Shown here piece by piece: positions 27,295-39,575 of a stretch of DNA of 64,000 nt. Position 1 is the stretch's first letter. Each line of letters opens with the position of its first letter. The stretch is taken from assembly GCF_048771995.1 (NCBI RefSeq), contig NC_133063.1:73272014-73336013 (forward strand). The letters are read 5' to 3'. Below the pieces are notes generated by a model, which had not been told where the DNA came from, did not search any database, and saw only the letters and a program-made list of their open reading frames with translations. The DNA comes from Taeniopygia guttata. Its lineage: Eukaryota > Chordata > Aves > Passeriformes > Estrildidae. A program made the translations under genes and the position numbers.

Positions 27295-27682
27295 TATGTA
27301 ACTCATGTCCATTTATGTTTTACACTCCCCAAGTCATTATCTTGCTGTAAAAGTAGACTGTTTTTGTAGGGAACAGGCTAAAATCTCATTTTTGTTGCTA
27401 ATACAGCTATATTGGCACTCCTCACAAGCAAAGGCAAGAAAAACTAGTCAACATTCAGGTTTTGCACAGATAAATCATGTTAATTCAGTCTTTGTTTACT
27501 AGCAGCCTAGAAACAATGATAGGAAGGGTGGAAGATTTTTAAAGTTTTCCCTTGTTAAAGTAAGACCTTTACACATAAGCCAAACAATTTCACCTAATTT
27601 TGTTTAACAGCTGCAAGGAAACATTTGTTACACTTTAGGTAAAGTTATTGTTGAAACAGAGACCATGTAGAAAATATACATT

Positions 27683-27688
27683 TTTAAT
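27683..27688 (-). terminator. CER1: Candidate CER1 polyadenylation signal
   Basis: ATTAAA on the minus strand, about 86 nt after the stop codon, in an AT-rich 3' region. It is the nearest plausible signal. Transcript data would be needed to choose between it and later ones. Confidence 0.35.
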
Positions 27689-27773
27689 AGTTTTTTGTAC
27701 TAGAGTGATGACAACTTGTTTGAATTTTTTCATTGTAAATTCTTATGATCAATTAAGAGGTACTTTGCACAAG

Positions 27774-28067
27774 TTAATTGTGCTCATGTACATTTTCATA
27801 CAAGTCTGACAGCAGAGATCCAATCACAGGGTCTTTAATCTTCCGACTTTCACATTTACACTCTTCTACAATCATGATTTCTTTGACCACTGGAACAGAA
27901 TCAGTGCAGTTGAGATCCAGGCGCTTCATGGAGAACTTGCTGGGCAGGCAACGAGAACAAAAGGTATAAAGGTGATCTTCTGAACCAGGAACATGAAAAG
28001 AACTACATTTTCCAAAACACAGATTATTCTGTACTGTCACCTTCTCACAGCTGTTGTGAGTAACACC
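27774..28067 (-). CDS. CER1: CER1 exon 2 (cystine-knot domain)
   Basis: 294 nt including the TAA stop at 27776-27774, phase 0, acceptor TTTCAG. It begins GVTHNSCEKVTVQNNLC and holds eight of the knot cysteines. Confidence 0.97.
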   Translation of the reverse strand, partial: GVTHNSCEKVTVQNNLCFGKCSSFHVPGSEDHLYTFCSRCLPSKFSMKRLDLNCTDSVPVVKEIMIVEECKCESRKIKDPVIGSLLSDLYENVHEHN

Positions 28068-28135
28068 CTGAAACAGAAAGCAATTTAATGTTTCTGATGC
28101 AGAAATAGCCCATGGAATTTGCTAGAAGGCATGAG

Positions 28136-28172
<37 letters not shown>

Positions 28173-29469
28173 AAAACTACTGCACTTATTTCTTCTCAGA
28201 AAAAATAGTACAGGTTTCTAGGCAACATCTGTATATACGTATGTCTGTGTGAAATAAATTTAGTTCTGGATGTGAAAAGACATGGTCCTTGACAGATAAT
28301 GATTACAGAACACTGAGAATTGATGGTGATTTACAAAGAATGCAGCACTTTTACCTTTACTGATTGCTTGTCGTAATGTTACAATGTGACAGAATGGCTT
28401 TATCTATACATGGGACAACTTACCAGTTCTCTTAAATTCTTAACACAAAATTAGACATAAGCATCAGTTTTCTAATTAACACAAGAGAAAACAGTCCTTG
28501 CTTAGGTGTAAGAGAACAACCAGCTTTTGCTGTAAATACTTGTCCTGAGAGTGTGTATATGTACACACACACACACACACGTGTGTGTATACACACATAT
28601 GTATATCTATATATAAAGAGAGAGAGAGAGAATCATTATTCAGATCTACAAACAGTTGAGATGTATATTCATTGAATGGATAATTACTTATGAATTTCCT
28701 GCCTGCTTAGACCATGTCCAAATATCTGTGCTTAAAAATAATAAATAACTATAAAAATTGAGTCTGCAGCTTTCTAGTGCTGCAGTTTATTTGCCTCATC
28801 AGACTAATTTTTTCATCAGAGTCTTTCAGCCACTTTTGAGCAAGTGTTCTGAAGATCTTTGAATGGGACGAGTCCCTTCAGTTGCTGATACAAGAGACTG
28901 GGGGAAAGGTGTGGTTGTTGATTTTGGATGCTTGCTCTTACCTGGGCGAAAGGCAGGGTTCTGCAGTTTTCTTGGTGCATTTCATTGGTCTTGATTGGCA
29001 GAACAACCTCTTCAGATGCTGAATTTTTCTTTAACATGAAATGGTCCCAGAATTTCTTGGCATCTTTTCTGTAGGGAAATTCAGACTCTCTCTTGCTGGA
29101 ATAATGGGGTGGAGAGAGGTTTTCCACAGGAGAGGTCTCTCTGGATGCAACCCATGTTCTCAGGTTTTGGTCTGCATGGAGTCCTGCACTGGGAAGTATG
29201 AATCTGGACATTTTTTTTTCCTCTTTCTTCTCACTTCCAGATGCTGTCTGTGGAATTGATACAAAAAAGCTTGGTACTTTCAGGGTCTCTTCAACTCCTA
29301 CTGGGTTCTCGCTTACCAGCTCAGGAGAACTTTGGCTTTCAAAGAGATTTTTGTTCAGGTAGAGGAAGTGCTGAAATGGTCTTCTGCTTCTCCTTTGCTG
29401 TGAATTTCTCTGTAGCTCTGTGGCTCCAAGACATGAAAATACTAACATCTGAAGGAGAAGCAGTGACAT
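27774..29469 (-). CDS. CER1: Cerberus (Caronte), secreted Nodal/BMP/Wnt antagonist, complete in two exons
   Basis: CER1 is a DAN/Cerberus-family cystine-knot protein that binds Nodal, BMPs and Wnts outside the cell. It acts in head induction and, in birds, in left-right patterning. Exon 1 (29469-28942, 176 codons) joins in phase 0 to exon 2 (28067-27774) for 273 residues. Residues 1-16 form a signal peptide. A basic RRSRR stretch at 26-30 could be a processing site. The middle is a poorly conserved linker. The C-terminal knot has cysteines at 170, 183, 193, 197, 213, 216, 230, 246 and 248, the same pattern as human CER1, with the core VQNNLCFGKC. NCT at 229-231 is a potential N-glycosylation site. 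The intron is 874 bp with a GTAAGA donor and a TTTCAG acceptor. The gene looks intact. Confidence 0.97.
28136..28171. repeat. Poly(A) tract, 36 nt, in the CER1 intron
   Basis: An uninterrupted run of A on the plus strand (T in the gene's sense), 70-105 nt upstream of the exon 2 acceptor. Its length is likely to vary between individuals or to be an assembly estimate. Confidence 0.9.
28558..28633. repeat. Compound microsatellite (CA/TG, TA, GA) in the CER1 intron
   Basis: A CA run changes to GTGTGTGT, then TA-rich sequence, then a GA run. The CA-to-GTGTGTGT junction is an inverted repeat with hairpin potential. Confidence 0.9.
28942..29469 (-). CDS. CER1: CER1 exon 1 (signal peptide and pro-region)
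   Basis: 528 nt from ATG to a GTAAGA donor, ending in phase 0 after ...CRTLPFAQ. The start is supported by the hydrophobic leader MSLLLLQMLVFSCLG and by a TATA box about 60 nt upstream. Confidence 0.96.
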
Positions 29470-29528
29470 GATCCTGGAAAGGGCTTCCCTGTAGACCTGC
29501 TGCTATTGCAGTGAATGTAGTATGCTAG

Positions 29529-29535
29529 CTTTATA
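29529..29535 (-). promoter_or_regulatory. CER1: CER1 TATA box
   Basis: TATAAAG on the minus strand, 60 nt upstream of the ATG. This predicts a start site near 29500 and a short (~30 nt) 5' leader. There is no CpG island, as expected for a tightly regulated developmental gene. Confidence 0.7.
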
Positions 29536-29668
29536 CAAGAAGAGATTATGGCAGAGGAGAGGAGGGCTCAGGGGAGATGCTGGTGGGGCTAATTGCATTC
29601 ATTTACTGTAGATTACAATTATGATAGGGAAGTTTGTGCTAATGAAACTCTGCTTTCAATCTGAGTTA

Positions 29669-29805
29669 TGTGTATTAGAAGCTCCTATCTATAATCTAGT
29701 AACTCAGGGTGTTGTGGAGGACAGAAGGAGTCAACAGGAGGAAATGTTTGGATAAGGTGTCTAGTTTAGGCTGAGGAATTAAGTAAACATTTGAAGTTGT
29801 GTATT
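29669..29805 (-). promoter_or_regulatory. Two FoxH1-type motifs upstream of CER1
   Basis: TGTGTATT occurs at 29669-29676 and 29798-29805 (plus-strand reading), roughly 170 and 300 bp upstream of the predicted CER1 start. It fits the FoxH1 consensus TGT(G/T)(G/T)ATT. A forkhead core, GTAAACA, lies at about 29783. CER1 is a known Nodal/Smad2-FoxH1 target, so paired sites here are plausible. Short motifs also occur by chance. Confidence 0.45.
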
Positions 29806-32800
29806 AGAATGTTCAGTGTGGTCTCCATTGTTTATTTTGACTTTCCATTCCATACAGCCAAAGACTGTCAAAACAGGGACAGTGTTATTTAATTACAATA
29901 GGAAAAGGCAAGCTGATTAAAGTTTGCTGAAACGGTAAGCTCAATCTGAAGACTGTGTTTTCAAAATTTAAGTCTAACTTTGGACTTTCAGATTTGGGAT
30001 ATGACCTGACTGCATGACTAACAGACTGCTGCTCAGACAGTCAAAGAAATCAATCAGGAAGCACTAGTCCTCTCTTCATCTTCCTCACAGCAGGTTTGCA
30101 GCTCGAGTGCAAACGTGTCACCAGCACAGAGCAAAAAGTCCCAAGGTGAAGAAACTCTGCTTCCTGGGTTTTCAAAGATTATCCTACAGTGCCACATCCT
30201 CTTCAGGCACCAAAGCCACCCCAGACATCCTATAAAGTGATAGTGATAAATGAATATTTAAAAAAACATGTTAAAAATAGATATTTATGATTCCAGCTAT
30301 CAAAATCTCAACAGAAATACCTAAAGACTACTAGGCCTTAAAATAGAAACATCTTTGCATCAATTATCATAATTATCATGCTATGCAGCATGTAAGAAAA
30401 AATAATCTACTAGAACAGCGTATGGAGAAAAGTTTTGGGAGAAGAAAAAGTTATTTTCAATAAACATTGCAAACAGGGATCCTAATATCAAAAGAAATTC
30501 TGCTTCAGATAATTTGCCATTTAGGTGCACTAATCTTCACACTCCTGTTTCTATGAAACTCTGTCAGTAGACTCTAAAGTTTTTATTATTCTTGAAAAAT
30601 TATGTGTACTAGATGTATGATATTACTTGACTTTAATTTTCAGGGAATTAATTTCTTGCCTAGAGCTGCACTTTGAATCTACACATTGTATTTGTGTTCA
30701 CCAATTATTTCAACTGAAGCAGTTGACCTATGTAGCTAAAATACCTATGTACTGGTAACAGTCAGTCAAAACTATTCAGAAATGACAAGAACATTAAATT
30801 TTGAGTTTTCCTTCTTTTTCTCTCTGTTTTAGTTGCTGAAAAGCCCAAAGACTGGGCTGATATTCAGACCTATGTATTATATTGTATTATATTGTATTAT
30901 ATTGTATTATATTGTATTGTATTGTACTGTATTGTATTGTGTTGTATTGTGTTATGTTGCTGCAGAGAATCAAACGCATTTGGCAATGCCTTTCATACAT
31001 GAAATTTGGCTTTTTGAAGCAAGATACATATTTGCAGGTCATCTAAGGATGTCTCTGATAATGCACAGATAAAAATTCAGTAAATTGTAAAACTGGAATG
31101 ATTTGACTTCCCAGACTATGTAAACTAAACTGGCCTGGGTTATTCCTGCAGAGTAACTGTTAGCAAGGAATGTATAAAAATCATCATATTGATATATATG
31201 TAGAGATGTTTTGCTGCTAAGGTTACATTGTTGTGCATTGGCAATGAAAAAAACCTCTTTGAGATCAGAATCCACTCCTGGTACATACAGAACATGTGTT
31301 CTGTCCTGTAACATACAGCAAGAAGAGAGGCCTTTGGGACCTTCAGATGTAAATGCACAATTATTTACAGAAGGGTAGAAGACTTCAGAAGACTGAAGCA
31401 AAGTGGTGTCAGCAAGTCCCTCTGCAAGCTGCTCTGCAACCCAAAGGCTGATAAAAGAGCTCTCTTCACTTCTAGGTCAAGCCAGTTCTAATTCCTGGGG
31501 TCAGGATGGTGTTACTGAAGAACTGATGAGATCAAAAAGCAGTGTGCCTGGTTCTGCTAAGAAAGTCTAACACTGTTGCTTCATGCCTATATGCTATGGC
31601 TGCTTTCCAAGAGGCAAAGCTGGTAAGATATGGGACATGGTACATCTGGGCATGGTTTGTTCAGTATCTAAACACTACCATAATCTGTTTTGAAGGCGGC
31701 TGCCTATATAACCATAGCAGGTCTCTCCTTAGCCTCTCTGCTTAGGCAAGAGCCTACATGCATAACAGGAACGCATCTCAGCTCAGATAACAAGCTCAGA
31801 TAGTCATTCTGAAGTTAAAAATACCAGGCATTTGCAAGTCTTTTTGTGGTGACGTTGGCTGCATAGACTAATAATTGACTACAGGCATTGGACTGGGCAC
31901 ATAATCATTATGTTCTAAATAGACCTAATCTCAGCTTTCTACAAAAAAACCCCAATGTTGTTTCTTTTCTAAAAACTTGTTTTCCTGCCTGATTACCCTT
32001 TCATATAAGCATAAAATGTTTTCACTGTTTTCTAGTTATTAAATCTGAAAACTATATGCAGCAGTGTCTTCCAAGCAGGCTTTAGTTTGCCTTCATAGGA
32101 GCAGTTTATTCAGGACATTCTGTTTTCACTAGAAATAGTCACTGTGAATGTTTGCCAATCCTTTTAAAACTGTCAGATCTATAGATGATGAGTGCTATGC
32201 AAATGCAAAATGGTATTCATTTGTTTCAAAGCTGGAGTTTATTCAGTCATTAATGGACATTATCTATGCTGCCAGTTGATGACTAAAAATAATTCTTGGG
32301 CAGTGCTTAAATTACTTTCTGTCTGTTGAGCTAAATAGACTCATCATACCATGACTGATGATCAAATAATTTAAATGGATTTTATATATACGATCCAATT
32401 CAATATCTTGTAATTTTCAAAACACGTCCAATGTAGACAAACTTGTATCCAGACATATCTTTCACAGACCCCATATGAAGACTTCAGAACTAATGAATTA
32501 TCACTATGCAGTTTATTCTCCAATAATTGTACTTATCAAAGAAGGCCATCTGTGGTCTTTGTTTTACTGAGTTTCAGGGAAGCAGATCACATACAGGCCT
32601 CATGGGAAATTTCTAATTGTGAAACCAAGAGTCTCTTAACAAGGTATGAGATGAAAGAATAGGCAATAGGTTTGTTTGGTTTTGTACCTCTGACTATAGT
32701 TACTCTTCATCATTAACTGCCCTGTATTTCAAGACCTCTGTTGCACTGTTTGTTTCTCCATTCATTTTTTTCCTCTTAACATTTCTCTGTTTATTTTCTG

Positions 32801-33387
32801 TGTTCTGGCAACAGAACTAAGAACAGCATTAAGTTTTATACGGCAACCAAAATGAAGGTGCTCACACTTTAGAATGCTTTTTTATGTCTTCAGTGGGGCT
32901 ATGATGAGCATCCTTTCACAAGTATTGGACCACATTCTCCTGGCTGTAGGTACATACACAGGACACAATGGGTGGTTCTGTCTCTGAATGGTACTGGCAC
33001 ACATGTACTGCCTAATTGACACTGTATCCAATTGCAGACCCAGCCTGAGGAGTTCTCTTGGGAATGTAATTGATAGCCTCAGATTGCTAAAGCATGGGAC
33101 AGGGAGAAAGACACTGGGAAAACCTATGGGACAAGGAAAAATGTGTCTGGGCAAAGACTTCAGGAAGCTGCATCTTCCTAGATTGTTGTGAATAATTTGA
33201 GAGAGATAGGTTATTCACTGAAGAATTTGACACCACCAACAAAATTTTTGCAATAAAATCCAAGGAAGATGCACACATTTTCTTTAGTTAAAATAAAAAT
33301 AGATATAAACTTACCATAAAATTTCTTCTATATGCATAAAATTATATTCTTTTGCTCACTCTGCTTATATGCAATACTTAAGATAGC
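29806..33387. other. Intergenic region upstream of CER1
   Basis: Holds the short tandem repeat at 30.9 kb but no gene I recognise. As the 5' flank of a tightly regulated gene it may carry enhancers; none can be singled out by eye. Confidence 0.5.
30873..30958. repeat. Short tandem repeat of ATTGTATTAT / TTGTA units
   Basis: A ten-base unit, TATTATATTG, recurs and degrades to TATTG pentamers over about 85 bp. Intergenic between CER1 and FREM1. Confidence 0.92.
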
Positions 33388-35345
33388 AGATTCTGAATCA
33401 CAGAATCACCCTTTCAGTCATTAGGGTTGACAAGGACTTCTGAAGATCATCCAGTCCAAGCCCCTTGCCAAAGCAGGGTCACCTAGAGCAGGTGACACAA
33501 GAATGCATCCAGGTGGATTTTGAGTGTCTCCAAAGAGGGTGACTCCACAGCCTCCACAGGCAGCTGTTTCAATGCTCTGCCACGCTCAGTATAAAGAAGT
33601 TCTGCCTCATGTTGAGGTAGAATATCTTGTGCTTTAGTTTATGGTCACTGTACTAAAACCAGTTGCCGGGCACCACTGAAAGGAGACTGGCACCATCCTC
33701 CTGACACCCATCTTTGAGATATTTCCTATGTATTGATGAGATCCCCCCTCAGTCTTCTCCAGACCAAACAGTCCCAGCTCCCAGAGTCTCTCCTCATGAG
33801 AGAGAAGCTCCAGACCCCTGACCATCCTTGTGGCTCTCCACTGGACCCTCTCCAGTAGCTCCTTGTCTCTCTCGTGCTGGGGAGCCCAGAACTGGACACA
33901 GAACTCCAGCTGTGGCCTCACCAGGGCTCAGTAGAGGGGGAGGATCACCTCCCTCGACCTGCTGGCCACACTCTTCCCAGTGCACCCCAGGATGACATTG
34001 GCCCTCCTGGCCACGGGGGCACTGATGGCTTATGGACAGCTTATGGTGATCCACCAGGAGTCCCAGGTCCTTTTCCACAGAGCTGCTCTGTAGGAGGTCA
34101 GCCCCAGCCTGTGCTGCCACTTGGGGCTGTTCCTGCCCAGGTGCAAGACCTGGCACTTCCCCTTGTTGAGCCTCATCAGGTTTCTCTCTGCCCAACCCTC
34201 CAGCTGATCAAGGTCCCACTGAATGGCAGCAGAGCTTTCAGGTGGATCAGCCACTGCCCCCAGTTTGGTGTCACCAGCAAACCTCCTGAGGGTGCATTTG
34301 ATCCCTTCCTCCAGGTCATTGACAAGTAAGTTCAGTAAGATTGGTCCTAATATTGATCCCTTGGGAATACCACTGACTGCAGGCCTCCTGCTGGACTCTG
34401 CTGCACTGATCATGACCCTCTGAGCTCTGCCTTCAGCCAGTTCTTGGTCCATTTCACTGTCCATTCCTCTAATCCACATTTCTTGAGCTTATCTATGAGG
34501 ATTTTATGGGAGACCGTGTCAAAAGTCTTGCTGAAGCTCAGGTAGAAAACATCCACTGCTCTCACCTCAACAACCCATCCGGCCACACCATCACAGAAGG
34601 CCATCAGATTGGTCAAACATTATTTGCCTTTGGTGAGTCCACCCTGACTACTCCTGATGACCTTCTCTTCTTTTACGTGCTTGGTCACAGCCTCCAGAGT
34701 GATCTGTGCCAATACCTTTCCAGGGATGGAGGTGGGGCTGACTGGCCAGTAGCTTCCCAGATCCTCTTTGTTGGCAGTTTTGAAGATGGGAGTGCCACTG
34801 GCTTTCCTCCAGTCATCAGGCACCTCTCTTCCATCATTTTTCAAAGAAGATGTACAGTGGGTTTAGCAACAACATCTGCCAGCTCCCTCAGCACCTGTGT
34901 GTGCATCCCACCAGGGCCCATGGATTTCTGGTTTTGTCTGCCTAGCTGACCTCTAACCAAACCCTCAATGGCCAAGGGCAAGTCTTCTTTTCACCAGTCT
35001 TCCTCTCTTGCCTCCAGGGTCTAGGATTACTGAAGGACAGCCTCAGCAGTGAAGTCTGAGGCCAAGAGGTAATTCAGTTACTCTACCTTCTCTGTATCTT
35101 CTATCTCCAGGATGCCCACTATATTCCTATACGCCACCCATACAGCCTCTCTCCATTTCCATGTTCCATAAATTTCTCCTGTTTGAGATTGGCTAGAAGC
35201 TCTCTGCTCATCCCAGTAGGTCTTCTGCAACTGTTGTTTGATTTCTTGCTCATGGGGATACATTTGTCTTGATTTGGGAGAAATGCTGAATACTGATCAG
35301 CTGTCCTGTACTCCTTTGTCTTCTATACCTCTAAGCTATGGGATC
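33388..35345 (-). mobile_element. CR1 LINE, copy B of a near-identical pair
   Basis: Same orientation and subfamily as copy A, between CER1 and FREM1. From about 33450 to 35070 it matches copy A with roughly 1% substitutions plus a few indels, including the shared reading-frame breaks and the FAGDTK variant. To the right (35070-35345) it runs on into further 5' CR1 sequence (TTGATTTCTTGCTCATGGGG region) after an internal deletion near 35105 that copy A lacks. Confidence 0.93.
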
Positions 35346-35859
35346 CTGGTGCTTAGGACTACTTCTGATTGAAAACAATACACTACCTCAAGGCCAAAAA
35401 AAAATAGTAAAATTTAAAAGCCTTGAAAATAAGAGCCTAATTTAGAGCCTAATTTTTTCAAATCATTTAAATGTACTGATACTGAGAACAGTGTTTAAGT
35501 AACACAGAGTAGCAGAGTTATCCATACTACAGTCAGCATAGGGTAACGGGAGGGAAATTTCCTCTGAAGGAGGCTGAAGTTTCTGAGGGACAAGGACTCT
35601 TTTCACATCCTTCTTTAAATCAAGAGTAATATTAAAATTCATTTTTATAGACTGGCAGTCTTGTTCTTCTTCTTGTATATCTGCTTGCAGACCTATATAT
35701 TTTCTTAGATTTATTTTTAAAAACAAACAGCATTTTCTTATTTATGGGTGGTTAACCCATGGTACAAATGTCCTTATAGTATTCCTCAAGAATAGGCCCA
35801 AACAGAAGAAAAAACTGAATTCAGAAGCTGATTAGAGTAAACAGCAGGTATATTTTACC

Positions 35860-36010
35860 TATAAATTATTGATATATATATTTTATATCATTATATAAAT
35901 ATATTAATACCTATAAATAAATATAAATAATGTAATATTAATATATATTATATAGGATATAATTTTATATAACTATATAATTATACATTTATAAAATTAT
36001 AAATTGTCAA
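35860..36010. repeat. AT-rich low-complexity block
   Basis: About 150 bp made almost only of A and T (TATATAATAT-like). Intergenic. Confidence 0.9.
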
Positions 36011-37559
36011 TATAAAGTTATATTATGTATATTCTTTATATTAATAACTAAAGCTATTATCACTAGAAAATAAGTTTTTGTACAATTTTGAAATTAAGAA
36101 GTTCATATTCACCAATGTATATTTTGGGGTTTTTATTAACACACATTACAGAGTTAAACATGACAATATATAAAATAGAAGAATTATCATAGCACCAATA
36201 CTGTTATGCAAATAATGCAGAATCACTGAATCTTATGTATAACTCTCTCCAGGTTATTTTTATAATTTGAGTGAATAAAGACTTTGAAGACATTCACTAA
36301 AGTATCCATATGTAGGAAAAAGATCTGGAAAACTTTTCTGATAATTTTCAGACTAAATACTTGATATATATAAAGTTAGTAAAAAATTCAAGTGTTTTAG
36401 AATACTTTGGTTCAGAATTAGTGCTCCTGTGACCTGTTGCCTATCCATTTTTTTCCACAATCATTGGCTTTGAGTTAACTACCTCCCTGTCAAATTTGTT
36501 TCAAATACTAACATATTTAAAAGATATTTTTCAGGGAGTGAATGTGGTTAAAAGTGACAAGCACACACAGTGCTCACACAGCCCTCTACTGTATAGAAAT
36601 CTAAGGTAATGTCTAAGTTATTTTCACTTAGCATCTTGGTTCTATTGCTCTTGGGTATGGATTTATGGATAGTTCTAGTGAAGTATATCCTTTGTTATCC
36701 AGAAAGTGTGGCATCCATATGTGAACACCAGATTTTGCATGCTCCTTTTTCTTACTTTCAGCCTTTTGAAATACTCTTCATGCTGCTCATCCCCTAAATA
36801 CACATTTTTCCTGGAGTTTACTCAGAGCCTAATTCAAAAATGCTGAAGATGAAAAAATCCCCAAAGCTCCTCATTAAGAGCTGTAGGCCCATCCATTACT
36901 AAACTTCTCAGAAGCCATAATTTCCCGTGTCAACAGAAAAAAATTATTTGTGCCTTCTCTGATTTGTTTTGTTCTTTGAAATCCAGTATCTAGTAATAAA
37001 AATAAAAGATGTAAAGATCTGTGAAAAAAATACCTATTTAAGGGCAGGAAAAATAAAATTTATTAAATGTTTGGAACAGTTAACTATATTGGAAAAAATT
37101 CAGCAGCCTTTCAGGGCAGAAATATACTTGCTTTGCAATATAAGAATTTTAGTTTCATTAATGTATTGTGATAGATATAACTAAGCCAATAAACTCATGC
37201 AGTTTGCACAACTAAAAATCTTCATACACTGGAATCACTTTAAAGTAGTTCAAATGAAGTACAAAAAAGGGAAAATTTCCTCTACTCTCACAAAAGCAAA
37301 CCTGAGGTCACTGTTGTGTCCGATGGCATGAGTCAGTTATTGATCAAGTAACAAGCACCTTTGTAAAAATCCCCACTCTGTTGATATTATTAATTTATTA
37401 AATAATTGGGAGAGGTATTTGTGTAATCTCAGTTGGCTTTATAAAATTAGCACTGATAAATTCTACATCTTTTATTTTAAAAAGGCCCTAAAGAAATAAT
37501 AGTTTATATCTCAGTCAATTTTCCATGGAATTCTAGAACACACCACTAAAAGATACTGA

Positions 37560-37655
37560 GAGTGCTTTTTTAAATGTGGGGGTTTTTTTGTTTGTTGGTT
37601 TGGTTTTTGTTGTCGTTGTTGTTGTTTTTTGTTTTTTGGGGTTTTTTTTTGTAAT
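37560..37655. repeat. T/G-rich low-complexity tract
   Basis: Runs of GTTTT and GTTGTT units with long T runs. A similar tract lies at 38368-38465, ending in about 24 T. Confidence 0.9.
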
Positions 37656-39575
37656 GAAAACCTTCAGAAATAAAATCAGGTCAAAAACCAGACATTTAGG
37701 AGTACTTGGTTTGGAGACAAGTAGCATATCTATGTTGACCTAGAAAACTCCTTAAACGAAGGAGTTTCTGTCTAACAAAAAAACCTGAGAGAAATCTTGG
37801 AAATATGTTTTCTTCATCTGTTGATAGCAAGAAAAAAGGTGAGGAGGTTCTGTCCCCAGTATGTTTTTTCTCCAATTCTGCAATGCACTCATATTTATTT
37901 GGCAGCAATCCTTTCAGGGAGGTTCTTTCCTATATACAAGGGCTGTTCAGCTGCTCACATGTTGATATAACTTGTCACAGGCAAGGAGGAAGGATGAGTA
38001 ACCCATGTGTGACAAAGGCAAAGAGGAGGAAGATATAACCCCTGAAACAGTATCCTTCAGCTCAGAGAGGAGAGATGTTTCTGCTCTGTCTTTCCCTTGC
38101 AGGACTGAGAAATTACTATGATGAACCTGAGAAAGAGGTTTTGCAGCTCTGTTGCAAAATTGATCCAGAGACTGGCTGAACAGACGATCAAGGCAGGGGA
38201 TCAACTGCTGGCAGCAGGCAGGCAGATGGGAAGGATGAGAGATCATAGGTAGAGGGCAAATTCACCCTACTCACTTCCAAACCAACTGTCACACACTGGC
38301 TCCTGTTGAGAGCAACTTTAATTTTTCTTTTGTCTAGAAAGGAAGCCTGTGCTTGGATCCTCATTTCATTTTGTTTGGGGATTTTTTTGGGTTTTTGGTT
38401 TTGGTGGTTTGTTTTGGTTTGGATTTTTTTGTTTTGTTTCTTTTTTTTTTTTTTTTTTTTTTTTAAGACTGGCAGTAAAAATGTCCAAAAGCAAGCTTTT
38501 GACAGGTCAAATATAAATCTACTATAATGTTACAAAATTTTTATAGTGCAACTGTATTTTTCTAAAATAAGTTTGGCCAGCTGGTTTTTTCCTATTAATT
38601 GCTGAGTTTTAAGCCTTTCTTGGAAATAAATCTGGATTTTTAAAAAATATTTTTAAAAGCCTCAAATCCCTAATAAGGACTTAGATTAATATTGTTCAAA
38701 AGCCCTAGCTGCTTTACTACAAAATATGTCCCACGATTACATTGGTTTATACACACATATAAATCCTATTGATGTTCATGTATCAGTGAATATCCCCAGA
38801 TAATATCCTAGGATTAGGTATAAATTTTTTTTTAAATAAATCATCATTTGCTATAACATTTGATTTAGAGATGTCCCATTATTTAATTACACTAAAAATT
38901 ACAGCACCATCCTGCAGTTCTGGAAAAAAAAAAAAAAGAAAAGAAAAATTTGCTTAGGAATGTGAAACAGATGCAACTCTGTGTGGTCAGATCCATTAGG
39001 TTCTGAAGCTGCCCTTGGGAGGTAGAAGAAATACAAGGCATTGCTCCTGTTCATACTCTGTCACCAGGCAATGTCCAACCATTAGTTCTTCTGTAAGATG
39101 TACTAGGGCATCCACCAAAGAAATTCCAGTGCTTACATGACATCACTCACATCATCACCCAAAAGATCTGGTTTTAGACAATGTCTACCCTCATTTCCAA
39201 CCCCAGCAACATTCCTGTTTTTGTGACTGCAGAATAAAACTGCAGTTCACAACCCTTCCTTTAAGAAAAAGTACTTTTACACAGAAGTGTGATGAAAGCC
39301 TTGAGACCTGGCTCTTTGGCATAAAAATATATATGAGTAAGTGAGAGATCAGACTCTTTGCGGAGATTTCAAAACCTTAACCTGGGCTTAGTTTTTTGCA
39401 GCTGATCTCCATACCTTGGTTAGAGGCCAGAGCATTTGCCTGGCCTCTGCATCTGCATTATATGCATGGCAGCATATAAAATAAACCTTCCTGATAATTT
39501 GAACGGTTTTCTAACACAGCTAACAAACTGAAATAGCATGAATGTCTGTATGCTTTCAGAGGTATCCTCCATCCA

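Larger units (their letters stand above)
35346..39575. other. Intergenic and FREM1 3' UTR region
   Basis: The FREM1 3' UTR must begin at 39575 and run left. I see no AATAAA in the gene's sense in the first several hundred bases; an ATTAAA lies at about 38318. The rest is low-complexity T/G tracts and AT-rich sequence. Confidence 0.5.

Noticed and set aside
30833-31072. 79-codon frame rich in Tyr, Ile, Leu and Val
   Set aside because: It is a translation of the ATTGT/TATTA short tandem repeat.
34506-34949. 147-codon plus-strand frame, also present at 2180-2623
   Set aside because: It is antisense to the CR1 reverse transcriptase and is repeated only because the two CR1 copies are near-identical.
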